Part shown: positions 34,033-43,356 of the stretch, one piece after another | Numbering within the stretch: position 1 is the first letter of the stretch | Layout of the letters: each line of letters starts with the position of its first letter | DNA from: Reichenbachiella faecimaris | Lineage (GTDB): Bacteria; Bacteroidota; Bacteroidia; Cytophagales; Cyclobacteriaceae | DNA length: 64,000 nt | Reading direction: 5' to 3' | NCBI RefSeq assembly: GCF_900176375.1 | Contig: NZ_FWYF01000005.1 | Span: forward strand, 62,001-126,000 | Notes under the pieces: model-generated | Told to the model about the DNA's origin: nothing | Seen by the model: the letters and a program-made list of their open reading frames with translations, nothing else | Databases searched by the model: none | Position numbers and translations under genes: made by a program

Positions 34033-35238
34033 ATGACAGGAAGTGTCGCATTAGATGTAGTTATCGGACTGGTATTCATCTATCTGCTATATAGCTTATT
34101 TGCCACATTAGTTGCTGAGATCATCTCAACGAACCTAATGCTCAGGGCAAGAAATCTCAAAGAGGCAATTAATCGAATGATTAATGATGAGGAAGGTGAA
34201 GGGAATAGTTATCCAAGAATTATCGAATTGTTTAATATCCTTCCTGATAATTATGTAAATAACCTGATCAATAATTTTTACGATCACCAAGAAGTCAAAT
34301 ACTTGGGTAGAAAGGCGAACCTCAATCCTTCTGCTATCAAAGCAGTAAACTTTGCAAAAGTTATTTTAGATAAAATAAAAGCTGTTGGTTCTGGCACTAC
34401 TGAAATCCAAAAAATAAAGTCAGGTCTGGAGCGGTTGTGCTTACCAGAAGGTAGTGAGGATTATATTGAAGGGACTCGTCGCATATTGGGCAGGAAAACA
34501 GCCGAGTACATCCAAAGCATATTAGAGGATTGCCAAGGTGATCTGGAAGCTTTCAAGAAGGAATTGGAAAATTGGTTTGATAGAACCATGGAGCAGACTA
34601 CTGAGTGGTACAAGCAACGGATGCAGAAAATCTTACTCATTATAGGCTTTATGCTGGCTTGGGTCTTCAATGTGGATACTTTTTCAATTGTCAAAAAACT
34701 GTCTGTAGACCAAGATGCACGAGATCAGATGGTACAACTAGCTAGTGCCTATGTTCAGAACAATCAATATGATAAATATGCCCTGTTGGTTACTGATAGT
34801 CTGGCTCTGAAGGCAGATACATTGAAATTGGATTCAGCATCAAAGGCATTAATTACTGATTACAATGCTCGTTTGGAAGCTTTATTGGATACAAAAAAGG
34901 TGTTGGAGCAGGATTTGGCTTCGGCCAATACTGTATTGGGATTGGGCTCATGGTTGCCTGATTCACTGATGTTGGATGAGAAGAAAAGGATTATTTATCC
35001 AGATTGGGTAAATGCTGGAGTTGCATCTAAAATTATAGGGAAATGTGACAGTGCAAAATCTGCTGTGACAATCACATGCTTTCAGAAATGGCATTATCTA
35101 TTTTGTTTGTTATTCGGCTGGCCGAGAATACTGGGTTATTTCATAACGGCACTGGCCATTTCTTTGGGAGCACCTTTTTGGTTTGATATTTTAAATAAAC
35201 TGATGAAATTGAGAGGAGCAATTTCGGAGAAAAAATGA
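34033..35238 (+). CDS. Membrane protein of unknown function next to the endolysin-like gene
   Basis: 401 residues. A first helix (about 9-33) is followed by a soluble region, a second helix (about 195-215), a large extracytoplasmic or cytoplasmic loop rich in Asp, Lys and Ala (about 220-345) and a last hydrophobic region (about 350-385) that ends LGAPFWFDILNKLMKLRGAI. This ending recurs in bacterial proteins of unknown function, as I recall. Its stop is directly next to the stop of the convergent PLP-protein gene. No function proposed beyond the possible link with the hydrolase upstream. Confidence 0.72.
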   Translation: MTGSVALDVVIGLVFIYLLYSLFATLVAEIISTNLMLRARNLKEAINRMINDEEGEGNSYPRIIELFNILPDNYVNNLINNFYDHQEVKYLGRKANLNPSAIKAVNFAKVILDKIKAVGSGTTEIQKIKSGLERLCLPEGSEDYIEGTRRILGRKTAEYIQSILEDCQGDLEAFKKELENWFDRTMEQTTEWYKQRMQKILLIIGFMLAWVFNVDTFSIVKKLSVDQDARDQMVQLASAYVQNNQYDKYALLVTDSLALKADTLKLDSASKALITDYNARLEALLDTKKVLEQDLASANTVLGLGSWLPDSLMLDEKKRIIYPDWVNAGVASKIIGKCDSAKSAVTITCFQKWHYLFCLLFGWPRILGYFITALAISLGAPFWFDILNKLMKLRGAISEKK

Positions 35239-35925
35239 CTATTCCTTTTTAGAATAATTCCTAGCCCCAAAAATAGTACTGCCAATTCGTACCATGGTGC
35301 TGCCTTCTTCTACGGCTATTTGATAGTCGCCACTCATGCCCATAGAGATTTCTGTGAGATTTAGGAGTGGGTGGTTGTATTCTTTTTTTAGCGATTCGAA
35401 AAAGGATTTCAATCCAGCAAATTCAGCTCTTACTTTAGCTTTATCGTCTGTGTTTGTTGCCATACCCATCAGACCCACAATGGACACGTTTGTCATTTCA
35501 TCCAGTGGAGGAGATGATATCAATGCTTTGATTTCGTTCTGACTGAAACCAAATTTAGTCTCCTCATCAGCAATATGGACTTGCAAAAGACAGGGAATAA
35601 CACGATCATTTTTTCTACCTTCTTTGTTGATTTCTTTAAGTAGTTTGATTGTGTCGACTCCGTGGATCAAGTGCACAAAAGGTGCAATATATTTTACCTT
35701 GTTGCGCTGAAGGTGGCCAATCATGTGCCACTCGATATCTTTTGGGAGAGAGGCTTCTTTTTCTACCAATTCCTGCACTTTGTTTTCACCAAAGGCTCTT
35801 TGACCTGCTGCATAGGCTTCTAATAGAAGTTCAATGGGCTTGGTTTTACTTACCGCTATCAGTTCGGCATTAGTAGTGGTGGATAGTTCTTTTTGAATGG
35901 TTTGTATTTGATCTGCGACAGACAT
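35239..35925 (-). CDS. PLP-binding homeostasis protein (YggS/PLPBP family)
   Basis: 228 residues. Non-catalytic alanine-racemase-like barrel that buffers pyridoxal phosphate. The cofactor lysine is Lys27 in AVSKTKPIELL, followed by FGENKVQEL, WHMIGHLQRNKVKYI and, near the end, LSMGMSGDYQIAVEEGSTMV. Normal length. Convergent with the membrane-protein gene; the two stop codons abut. Confidence 0.95.
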   Translation of the reverse strand: MSVADQIQTIQKELSTTTNAELIAVSKTKPIELLLEAYAAGQRAFGENKVQELVEKEASLPKDIEWHMIGHLQRNKVKYIAPFVHLIHGVDTIKLLKEINKEGRKNDRVIPCLLQVHIADEETKFGFSQNEIKALISSPPLDEMTNVSIVGLMGMATNTDDKAKVRAEFAGLKSFFESLKKEYNHPLLNLTEISMGMSGDYQIAVEEGSTMVRIGSTIFGARNYSKKE

Positions 35926-36043
35926 ATGGATTGCTTAATTTCTTAATCGTGAATTAACGAAATAACAATTAACTTAGAATGGTTCTGACGATTATTTCTT
36001 CTAATTTAATGAATCAATTATTTCAATCAGTTGTTCAGTTCAC

Positions 36044-37600
36044 ATGGCTATTTTAGGAACATTGCTCAAACGCGGTATTCGTCTTAGAGAGAGTTTAGAG
36101 CAGGATTATACTTCTTCATTTGATTTGCAAAAATCAGAATTGCGTAAGCTCTTAATTGCCGCAAAGGATACATACTTTGGTCGATACTATTATTTTAAGA
36201 CCATCTTGAATGGTTTTAAAGATCAAGACCCGAATCTGTTCTATAAATATTACACAAGCAACGTCCCTATTCATGATTACAATGCTATCAATGAGGAATG
36301 GTGGTCTAAGTCTAGAGAGGGGATAAGAGGAGTCACTTGGCCAGGCAAGGTCAAATACTATGCTTTGAGTTCGGGAACTTCTGGCGCTCCTTCCAAATAC
36401 ATCCCCATCACTAAGGATATACTCAAGTCCATGCAAAAAACTGGAGTTCGACAGTTGTTGGCCTTGTCAAAACTGGAAATAGATTCCAGATACTATGAGA
36501 CTGATATTCTGATGGTTGGTGGAAGCACAGACTTGAAGTTTAATGGCACATATTTCGAAGGTGATCTGAGTGGAATCACTACCAGTCAGATACCTATCTG
36601 GCTTCAGCGGTTTGCCAAACCTGGTAGAAAGATCGCAAAGGCAGCTAACTGGGATACAAAGCTGGATGAAATGGTGCATAAGGCCAAAGACTGGAATGTT
36701 GGCGTGATTGTAGGTGTGCCAGCGTGGATACAATTATTGATGGAGAAGATAATTGCCGAGTATCAGGTTCAGACGATACATGATATTTGGCCGAATCTCA
36801 AGGTTTTTGTACATGGTGGTGTATCATTTAAGCCATACAAAAGAGGCTTTGAGAAACTGCTGGCTGAGCCTATTCACTACATGGAGACTTACCTGGCCTC
36901 TGAGGGATTCATTGCTTTTCAGGATAAACCAGATCATTCGTCCATGAAGCTGGTTTTGAACAATGGCATTTTTTATGAGTTTATACCATTCACCAACAAC
37001 AATTTTGATATGAACGGACAGCTTGTAGATAATCCCACAATTTTCAAAATTGATGAAGTTGAAATAGGACAGGAGTATGCGCTTTTGATTAGCACAAATG
37101 CAGGAGCATGGCGATATTTGATTGGTGATGTAATAGAATTTACTAATAAGAAGGATGCAGAAATAGTCATCAAAGGTCGAACCAAGCACTTTCTCAGTTT
37201 GTGTGGAGAACATTTGTCTTTAGATAATATGAATGAGGCGCTAGAACTTACAGCCAGCCAGTTGAATGTCACGGTCAAAGAGTTTACAGTTTGCGGGGAA
37301 TTTTACGGATCACTATTTGCGCATCACTGGTATATAGGCACAGATGATCCTGTGAACCAAGGGAGGTTTAAGAAATTGTTGGATGAGAATTTAAAAATTC
37401 TAAATGACGATTACCGAGTAGAACGAACGGCCGCTCTTCAAGAAATGCATGCAGATTTTCTACCCACATCTGTATTTTATTCTTGGATGAAAAGCCAGGG
37501 TAAAGCAGGTGGCCAACATAAGTTTCCGCGAGTGTTGAATGAAGAACGACAAAAGGAATGGAACCTTTTCATTCAATCCAAGAGTAGCCCATCTTATTAG
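36044..37600 (+). CDS. Bacterial GH3-family acyl-adenylate/amidosynthetase-like protein
   Basis: 518 residues, whole-length match to the GH3 auxin-responsive family: the ATP/phosphate motif YALSSGTSGAPSKYIPIT near 108-125, SEGFIAFQ near 286-293, TNAGAWRYLIGDVIEF near 353-368 and FSLxGE-type LSLCGEHLSLDNM near 388-400. Plant members join amino acids to acyl hormones. The Bacteroidota members have no known substrate. Stand-alone gene with no other synthesis genes nearby. Confidence 0.93.
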   Translation: MAILGTLLKRGIRLRESLEQDYTSSFDLQKSELRKLLIAAKDTYFGRYYYFKTILNGFKDQDPNLFYKYYTSNVPIHDYNAINEEWWSKSREGIRGVTWPGKVKYYALSSGTSGAPSKYIPITKDILKSMQKTGVRQLLALSKLEIDSRYYETDILMVGGSTDLKFNGTYFEGDLSGITTSQIPIWLQRFAKPGRKIAKAANWDTKLDEMVHKAKDWNVGVIVGVPAWIQLLMEKIIAEYQVQTIHDIWPNLKVFVHGGVSFKPYKRGFEKLLAEPIHYMETYLASEGFIAFQDKPDHSSMKLVLNNGIFYEFIPFTNNNFDMNGQLVDNPTIFKIDEVEIGQEYALLISTNAGAWRYLIGDVIEFTNKKDAEIVIKGRTKHFLSLCGEHLSLDNMNEALELTASQLNVTVKEFTVCGEFYGSLFAHHWYIGTDDPVNQGRFKKLLDENLKILNDDYRVERTAALQEMHADFLPTSVFYSWMKSQGKAGGQHKFPRVLNEERQKEWNLFIQSKSSPSY

Positions 37601-37737
37601 AATGACAACGTTCGAACAAGTAATTTTAAAATTCTACAAATAGTTATATTATTTCTTGGGATAGTTCGTTTTGATACATATTTGAGATAATATTGTACTA
37701 GGCAATTTGTCATTAATTTAACTATAAATCACCTATT

Positions 37738-39495
37738 ATGCCTCTAACCGCTTTGGCTGGTACGTTGGGAAGAAAGCGTGCAGCACATTTGCTCAGAAGG
37801 GTGACCTTCGGCGCGACTAAAGCACAAATAGATCAAGTAGCCGCACTCACGACCAGTGAAGCCATGGATTTGTTGTTTATCATGGAAGATTTGCCTGATC
37901 CAGAATTGCCGCTAGATCCAGCCACAGGTCAGGAATGGCTCAGCACTCCAACCACGGATGCCAATTCTTCAGACAGAGATTTGAATACGTATTTGAAATC
38001 GTGGCATTTTGGCCAATTGCTGGCTCTGGATGTGGCTGAGGAGTATGCCTTGTCTTATGCAACTCGCGAAAAGATCACCTTTCTTCTGCATACGATTTTT
38101 ACCACAATAGAGTCCAAAGTGGCTAACAGCAAATTCATCTATTATCAAAATGCACTTTTTAGACAGTATAGCTTTGATGATAATGAAGACCCTGATTTCA
38201 ATTTTAAGACATTATCAAAAAAAGTGTGTGTTGAAAATGCCATGTTAAGATATCTGGATGGCAATACCAATGTACTGGGAAGTCCCAACGAAAATTTTGG
38301 TCGGGAATTCTTAGAATTGTTCTCTATAGGTAGGGGGCTGGAGGGTACAGTTTCAACCCTGCCCGCACCAGGAGATTATTTCAATTATACAGAGCAGGAT
38401 GTTCAAGCGGCTGCGTTGGTGTTTTCAGGTTTTAATATTGACGAGACATTTTCCAATATTGATGAAGATACTGAACTGCCAAAAGGTGTAATTAGAGGTG
38501 GAACTATTGCTTCTTCACATGACAACACAACCAAGCAGTTTAGCTATAGATTCAATGACGCTACGATATCGCCTGATCCAGATTTGTTGCAAGGGGGGGC
38601 GGCCACAGAAGAAAGTGCCTTGGGCGAAATAGATCAATTGGTGGAAATGATCTATGGTGTGTCAGATGAAGCGGCTAAAAACATCTGTCGAAAAATTTAT
38701 AGGTTCTATGTCTATTACAATATAGACGAGGATCTGGATAATGATATTATTGATAACCTTACCCAGACCTTTATAAATAGTGGATATAAGTTGCAGCCCG
38801 TATTAGTTGATCTTTTTCAAAGTGAGCACTTTTATGAGGCTGGCGCTGGTACTGGCAACGACAATTTTGGAAGTATCATCAAATCTCCCATGGATCTGGC
38901 GCTTGGGACACTGAAGGGTTTAGAAGTGAAAATCCCGGATTATACGACCGATCTAGAAAACTACTATACTTTCATGGGCAGTATACAGCAGTCTATGAAT
39001 AGCCAGGGTATGATTTACTACGAGCCGTCAGAAGTGGCTGGTTATCCGGCTTACCATCAATTCCCCATTTACAATAGAAGTTGGATATCTACCAATTACC
39101 TGGCTGAACGCTATCAGTTTATTCAGCGATTGATTGACAATATGGACGCTGATGAACCGGGAAGTGTAGGAGTAGATGTTGTGGAGTTTGTTCGAGATAA
39201 TTTTTCTGCTGTAGCTGCAGATGCGAACGATCTAATCATAGAATTGTGCCGATACTTTTTGCCGATGAATGATAATCTTACATTTGATGCAGCAGGAGAT
39301 GATTCATCAGAGATTACTGCCGAAAGACTGAATTACTTCCTGATGGCATTTTTGTATAGTCCACAAATTGACCCAGATCCAGAAGGATCCTGGAACTTTA
39401 GGTGGACCAATCTAGAAGATAGTGAAGTGGTAGAGAGTCAACTAAAGAATTTGTTTAACGCACTAATGCAGTCACCTGAGTTTCAACTCTCATAA
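37738..39495 (+). CDS. DUF1800 protein without a signal peptide
   Basis: 585 residues with the family start AHLLRRVTFGATKAQIDQ and, near the middle, NENFGREFLELFSIGRG. DUF1800 proteins are usually exported and pair with DUF1501 proteins. This copy begins MPLTALAGTLGRKRAAHLLR with no hydrophobic signal, and an in-frame stop lies 8 codons before the ATG, so no longer N terminus exists. It could travel with its DUF1501 partner (10 bases downstream), which has a Tat-like signal. Function unknown. Confidence 0.93.
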   Translation: MPLTALAGTLGRKRAAHLLRRVTFGATKAQIDQVAALTTSEAMDLLFIMEDLPDPELPLDPATGQEWLSTPTTDANSSDRDLNTYLKSWHFGQLLALDVAEEYALSYATREKITFLLHTIFTTIESKVANSKFIYYQNALFRQYSFDDNEDPDFNFKTLSKKVCVENAMLRYLDGNTNVLGSPNENFGREFLELFSIGRGLEGTVSTLPAPGDYFNYTEQDVQAAALVFSGFNIDETFSNIDEDTELPKGVIRGGTIASSHDNTTKQFSYRFNDATISPDPDLLQGGAATEESALGEIDQLVEMIYGVSDEAAKNICRKIYRFYVYYNIDEDLDNDIIDNLTQTFINSGYKLQPVLVDLFQSEHFYEAGAGTGNDNFGSIIKSPMDLALGTLKGLEVKIPDYTTDLENYYTFMGSIQQSMNSQGMIYYEPSEVAGYPAYHQFPIYNRSWISTNYLAERYQFIQRLIDNMDADEPGSVGVDVVEFVRDNFSAVAADANDLIIELCRYFLPMNDNLTFDAAGDDSSEITAERLNYFLMAFLYSPQIDPDPEGSWNFRWTNLEDSEVVESQLKNLFNALMQSPEFQLS

Positions 39496-39505
39496 GCCTA
39501 ACCAG

Positions 39506-41227
39506 ATGAAAAGAAGAAATTTTCTAAAAAAAATACCACTGGCTGCCAGTCTTCCTTTTGCGATTAGTGGGGTGCCTATCAATTTGATTGCGCGAAACAA
39601 CTATTTTCGTCAAATGGCTGCAAGCAGTACCAATGATCGGGTGCTGGTGATTTTGCAGTTGTTGGGAGGCAACGACGGGGTGAATACAGTTATTCCTGTT
39701 GAGCAATACGACCAGTATTATAGTCGCAGAGCCAACATTGCTATACCTGCAAAAAATGGAGCTAGAAAATATATACCAGTAGATAGCACTTTGGCCTCAC
39801 CTGATCAAATCGGATTGCATCCAGATATGCAAGGCGTAAAGGATCTGTATGACAGAGGAAGGATGGCGATTGTGCAGGGGGTGTCTTATAAGAACAACAA
39901 TGGTTCGCACTTTCGAGGCAGAGATATCTGGAATATGGGTGGTGGCGTAGATGACTTTTACTCCTCAGGTTGGGTAGGTCGCTATTTACAAAGTGAATAT
40001 GCACCTCAAGTTTATCCAGATGATTTTCCAAATAATGATATGCCTGATCCATTGGCCATTGAGCTAGGGAGTGATGTATCTCTGGTCTTTCATCAAAATG
40101 GAAACATCCCTTCTTCTATTTCATTAGGAGGGAATCCTCAAGGATTTGCTGATCTGATTGAAAATTTGGATGGTTTTGTAGACCAGGGCACTGATCCCCG
40201 TGGCCGCCCACCAGAGTATTTGCTGAATTCTGCTTATTGGAATGAAATGAACTGGATATTGGGGCTGGAGGATAAATCTGAGGATTATGCCGGAAGATTG
40301 CTCGAAATATACAATGCTGCTTCTGCGTCTTCTGTGGCATACCCAGAAGTATATCCTTTCAATGCACCAGATGGTGCTAAGCGCAATCGACTGACTCCAC
40401 AATTGCAATTGGTCTCAAGGCTTTTGGATGGAGGGGGGCCTGGCTTAGGCGCTAAAACCAAGGTGTTTTTAGTAAAAGTAGGCGGATTTGATACGCATGC
40501 AGATCAAGTAGAATCTTATGATCCTACCATGGGCAATCATGCTTCTTTGCTCTATCACATTTCGTCTGCTATGAAGGCCTTTCAGGATGATTTGAGAGCC
40601 AGAGGAATTGAAGATCGTGTACTCACAGTAACCATGTCTGAATTTGGCAGAAGGATAGCCTCGAATGGCAGTTATGGAACTGATCACGGTACTGGAGGGC
40701 CTATGTTTATCTTTGGCAAAGGAGCGAATCCTGGTGTGTTTGGTACCAATCCAGACATGGCTGAAAACAATGTGGGCATGCAGTACGATTACCGACAGAT
40801 TTATGCCAGTATTTTGGAAGATTGGCTTCAAGTGGACAAGAGCGTAATTACCAGTGATATTTTCTTTAATAATTACATTGATGGTACGGGTGATGATGGG
40901 GAAGCATTGGAGAAAGTTGAGGTTTCTAAGTCTGTAATTACTGGTATAGAAGAGTTTATGACTCAACGCTTTCATTTGAAAGAATGCTATCCTAACCCTG
41001 CCCATAAAGAAACTAAAATCGGTTTTTATTTGAATGCACCAGCTCAAGTCGAGCTTAGCCTTTATGACAACAATGGTAAGATGGTTAGGCATATTTTGCA
41101 GGAAGAAAAACTCATTGGTGAGCATGAGGTGAATTTGGATGTGTCAGATCTCAAACCAGGAACCTACATCTACAGAATAAATGCTGGACTACTCAAGGAC
41201 TCAAAAAAACTAATCGTTAAGCACTAA
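39506..41227 (+). CDS. DUF1501 protein with Tat-like signal and T9SS C-terminal sorting domain
   Basis: 573 residues. The N terminus has a twin-arginine-like motif (KRRNFLKK) and a moderately hydrophobic stretch (IPLAASLPFAISGVP). DUF1501 core: VILQLLGGNDGVNTVIP, NGSHFRGRDIWNMGG, TMSEFGRRIASNGSYGTDHG. The C-terminal 85 residues are a T9SS type A sorting domain (CYPNPAHKETKIGFYLNAPA, LYDNNGKMV, LKPGTYIYRI, KLIVKH), so it should be secreted or anchored at the surface. DUF1501 resembles the alkaline phosphatase/sulfatase fold, but the activity is unknown. Confidence 0.94.
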   Translation: MKRRNFLKKIPLAASLPFAISGVPINLIARNNYFRQMAASSTNDRVLVILQLLGGNDGVNTVIPVEQYDQYYSRRANIAIPAKNGARKYIPVDSTLASPDQIGLHPDMQGVKDLYDRGRMAIVQGVSYKNNNGSHFRGRDIWNMGGGVDDFYSSGWVGRYLQSEYAPQVYPDDFPNNDMPDPLAIELGSDVSLVFHQNGNIPSSISLGGNPQGFADLIENLDGFVDQGTDPRGRPPEYLLNSAYWNEMNWILGLEDKSEDYAGRLLEIYNAASASSVAYPEVYPFNAPDGAKRNRLTPQLQLVSRLLDGGGPGLGAKTKVFLVKVGGFDTHADQVESYDPTMGNHASLLYHISSAMKAFQDDLRARGIEDRVLTVTMSEFGRRIASNGSYGTDHGTGGPMFIFGKGANPGVFGTNPDMAENNVGMQYDYRQIYASILEDWLQVDKSVITSDIFFNNYIDGTGDDGEALEKVEVSKSVITGIEEFMTQRFHLKECYPNPAHKETKIGFYLNAPAQVELSLYDNNGKMVRHILQEEKLIGEHEVNLDVSDLKPGTYIYRINAGLLKDSKKLIVKH

Positions 41228-41231
41228 ACTT

Positions 41232-42101
41232 ATGGATCGCAAATTTCAATTCTTGTTGCTTTTTTGTTTGCTGATTGGCTTTCAAAGCATGGCGCAGCGT
41301 AAAGGGCAACCTAAAAAACCGCCCAATCCACTCAAGCAATTTATGCAAACACAATTCTGGATCGGACTAAAAGGAGGCCCTAATTTGACCAAAGCTAACC
41401 CTACACAATTTTATTCAACCTTTGAAGGTGTTGACTTTGTGGATACTGAGCTCCAAAAGGACTATGATAATTTTAAAACGTTAGGTTCTCAAGTAGGATT
41501 GGAATTTGTCTTCTATCACAGAGGGTTTTCGTTAGCCTTCTTTCCAAATTATTCTAGGTTCAATTTTACCTATCACAACTCCTATACTTACGAGTCGGTA
41601 AGTAATCTAGAGGACATGGTCATTCTCAATTATGATCAAAAAAATCACCTGGAATACATTGACTTGCCTTTGATGTTTAAGTATGACATTCTTCAGGAAA
41701 AAATCAGACCATTTGTGCAAATAGGTGCCTATTACAGTCGTTTGCTCAATGCCAATAAAGAAATTCAAATTGAAAATAACGATATAGCCTCTGGTGCTGT
41801 CAGACCCTATCAGCCTGATGCAATTATAGTTGGAGCCAAAGATATCTTCATTGGCTCATCCTTGGGAGTTATGGCTGGTGTAGGCGTACACTATGATCCT
41901 GGTAACATTCGCCTTTCTCTTGATATCAATTATCGCTATGGGCTAAACAATATCGCCAGTGCCTCTAATAGATATTCTGACAATCGACTGGCTGCATCAG
42001 GAGACGCTATGGACGACCTCACGATCGACAACATTACCATGAATGTAGGTGTTTTTTTCCCCATGCGATTTATTAGCAAAAGTTTCAACTCTGATTTTTA
42101 G
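41232..42101 (+). CDS. PorT-like outer-membrane beta-barrel protein
   Basis: 289 residues. The signal peptide (ends SMAQ at about 21) precedes a beta-barrel of the outer-membrane-protein type: FWIGLKGGPNLTKANPTQF, strands such as SLAFFPNYSRFNFTYHNSY, and a terminal strand MNVGVFFPMRFISKSF. Third gene of the DUF1800/DUF1501 operon (4-base gap). It may help anchor or export the surface proteins, but that is inference from context. Confidence 0.85.
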   Translation: MDRKFQFLLLFCLLIGFQSMAQRKGQPKKPPNPLKQFMQTQFWIGLKGGPNLTKANPTQFYSTFEGVDFVDTELQKDYDNFKTLGSQVGLEFVFYHRGFSLAFFPNYSRFNFTYHNSYTYESVSNLEDMVILNYDQKNHLEYIDLPLMFKYDILQEKIRPFVQIGAYYSRLLNANKEIQIENNDIASGAVRPYQPDAIIVGAKDIFIGSSLGVMAGVGVHYDPGNIRLSLDINYRYGLNNIASASNRYSDNRLAASGDAMDDLTIDNITMNVGVFFPMRFISKSFNSDF

Positions 42102-42107
42102 TCTCTC

Positions 42108-43310
42108 ATGAAAATTCAATTTAAAGACCTCGTTTGGGTAATAGCTACGTTATGGGTTATTTCATCTTGTGACATAGCGGACAATAAGGATGTAGATCCT
42201 GCTGATTCATTTTTGAGAATTTATGATAGTCATCAGTTCGATCATGAGATCAGACCCGTGGATATTGTACAAACAGCTGAGGGTGGCTATTTATTTCTTG
42301 GTAATTATAGACGCGAGGATGTGGACTTTCTGGGTACATACGTCTCTAGTGCAGATGAAGAAGGCCAGTTTGTTAGAAATACCTATTTAACAGACGACAA
42401 CGTGCACCCTGTGGGGAAGTTTTTGGAATTGGGTGGAGAACACTATTTTATCAGTATGGATGCTGTGAGCCTACAAGCCTACCTTAATCAAGTCAATGAT
42501 TCCGCTCGCATTGTGAGTACTACTGGCCTGGGCGTGACTTATCCTATGTATGCTGAGAATGATGGTGAAGATCAATTTGTATTGCTTAGTTATAACTCTT
42601 TGGATAGAACCACTATGTTGTCTTTGGTTAATGCAGACGGATCTATTGCCGCTCAGAGTGCTTTTGGAATAGGGGCGGGACAAGAGGTGGAAGAACCAAT
42701 CATTGATCACTTTACACGGACTGGTAGGGAATTGCCATTTTTTGCAGGCCGTTCTGTGAATGGAACTTATTATGCCAATGGGTTTTATAATTACACTTTG
42801 TCATTATTATTTACTGATTTGAGTGATGATACACCTTCTGGTGTTATTCAAGGCCAACAAGATCAGGGAGGTATCAGTAGCTTGATTTCTTTGAGTGGAG
42901 ATAATTATGGCCTGGCCAGATTCAACTATGGAGATCAGTATGCCAATGCCATTGCGACACTCAATACATTAGGAACCACTTCTTCAAGTGATTTAGCAGG
43001 CAGTCCCATGCTAGAGTGGGCGTATGGCGAAAAGGTAAAAATGACTACTATGACATTGGGTAGCTCTGATTATATCATTATGGCCACTACTACCAAGAAC
43101 CAACAAATCGTCTTGCATTTTTATGACAATGCAGGTGCTTATGTTGCTGTTGATTACCTAGGTTTTTCAAGTCCCTATCAGCTGGGAGCGATCCATGTCA
43201 CTTCTGATAATGGTTTGGCAATTCTAGGGTCTACTCAAGTAGCAGGTAAATTTCAGCGATTGTGTTTGTTTAAGAAATCAGAGAATGAACTCAAGGACTT
43301 GGTTCAATAA
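42108..43310 (+). CDS. Lipoprotein of unknown function, last gene of the envelope operon
   Basis: 400 residues. Lipoprotein signal (hydrophobic VWVIATLWVISSC, Cys at about 21). The mature protein is beta-rich with recurrent blades of the VQTAEGGYLFLGNY and TSDNGLAILGST kind, which suggests a beta-propeller. It follows the barrel gene after 6 bases. Downstream lies the operator-like repeat of a toxin-antitoxin pair, so the operon ends here. Confidence 0.8.
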   Translation: MKIQFKDLVWVIATLWVISSCDIADNKDVDPADSFLRIYDSHQFDHEIRPVDIVQTAEGGYLFLGNYRREDVDFLGTYVSSADEEGQFVRNTYLTDDNVHPVGKFLELGGEHYFISMDAVSLQAYLNQVNDSARIVSTTGLGVTYPMYAENDGEDQFVLLSYNSLDRTTMLSLVNADGSIAAQSAFGIGAGQEVEEPIIDHFTRTGRELPFFAGRSVNGTYYANGFYNYTLSLLFTDLSDDTPSGVIQGQQDQGGISSLISLSGDNYGLARFNYGDQYANAIATLNTLGTTSSSDLAGSPMLEWAYGEKVKMTTMTLGSSDYIIMATTTKNQQIVLHFYDNAGAYVAVDYLGFSSPYQLGAIHVTSDNGLAILGSTQVAGKFQRLCLFKKSENELKDLVQ

Positions 43311-43311
43311 G

Positions 43312-43345
43312 CGAAATATTTCGTTTAATTACGCGAATTATTTCG
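43312..43345 (+). promoter_or_regulatory. Twin operator-like palindromes of the Xre-RES pair
   Basis: CGAAATATTTCG at 43312-43323 is a perfect 12-bp palindrome. CGAATTATTTCG at 43334-43345 is an imperfect copy. Their starts are 22 bases apart, about two helical turns, which suits two repressor dimers on one DNA face. They lie just upstream of the antitoxin gene, where autoregulation is expected for Xre/MbcA antitoxins. Confidence 0.55.
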
Positions 43346-43353
43346 TACATTTG
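43346..43353 (+). promoter_or_regulatory. Putative -7 element of the Xre-RES pair
   Basis: TACATTTG, an exact TAnnTTTG match, directly after the second palindrome and only 3 bases before the antitoxin ATG at 43357. The transcript would start at or very near the start codon, so it may be leaderless. Confidence 0.5.
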
Positions 43354-43356
43354 TGT

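Noticed and set aside
40469-41125. 218-codon minus-strand open frame
   Set aside because: It is antisense to the DUF1501 gene, which is strongly supported in its own frame.
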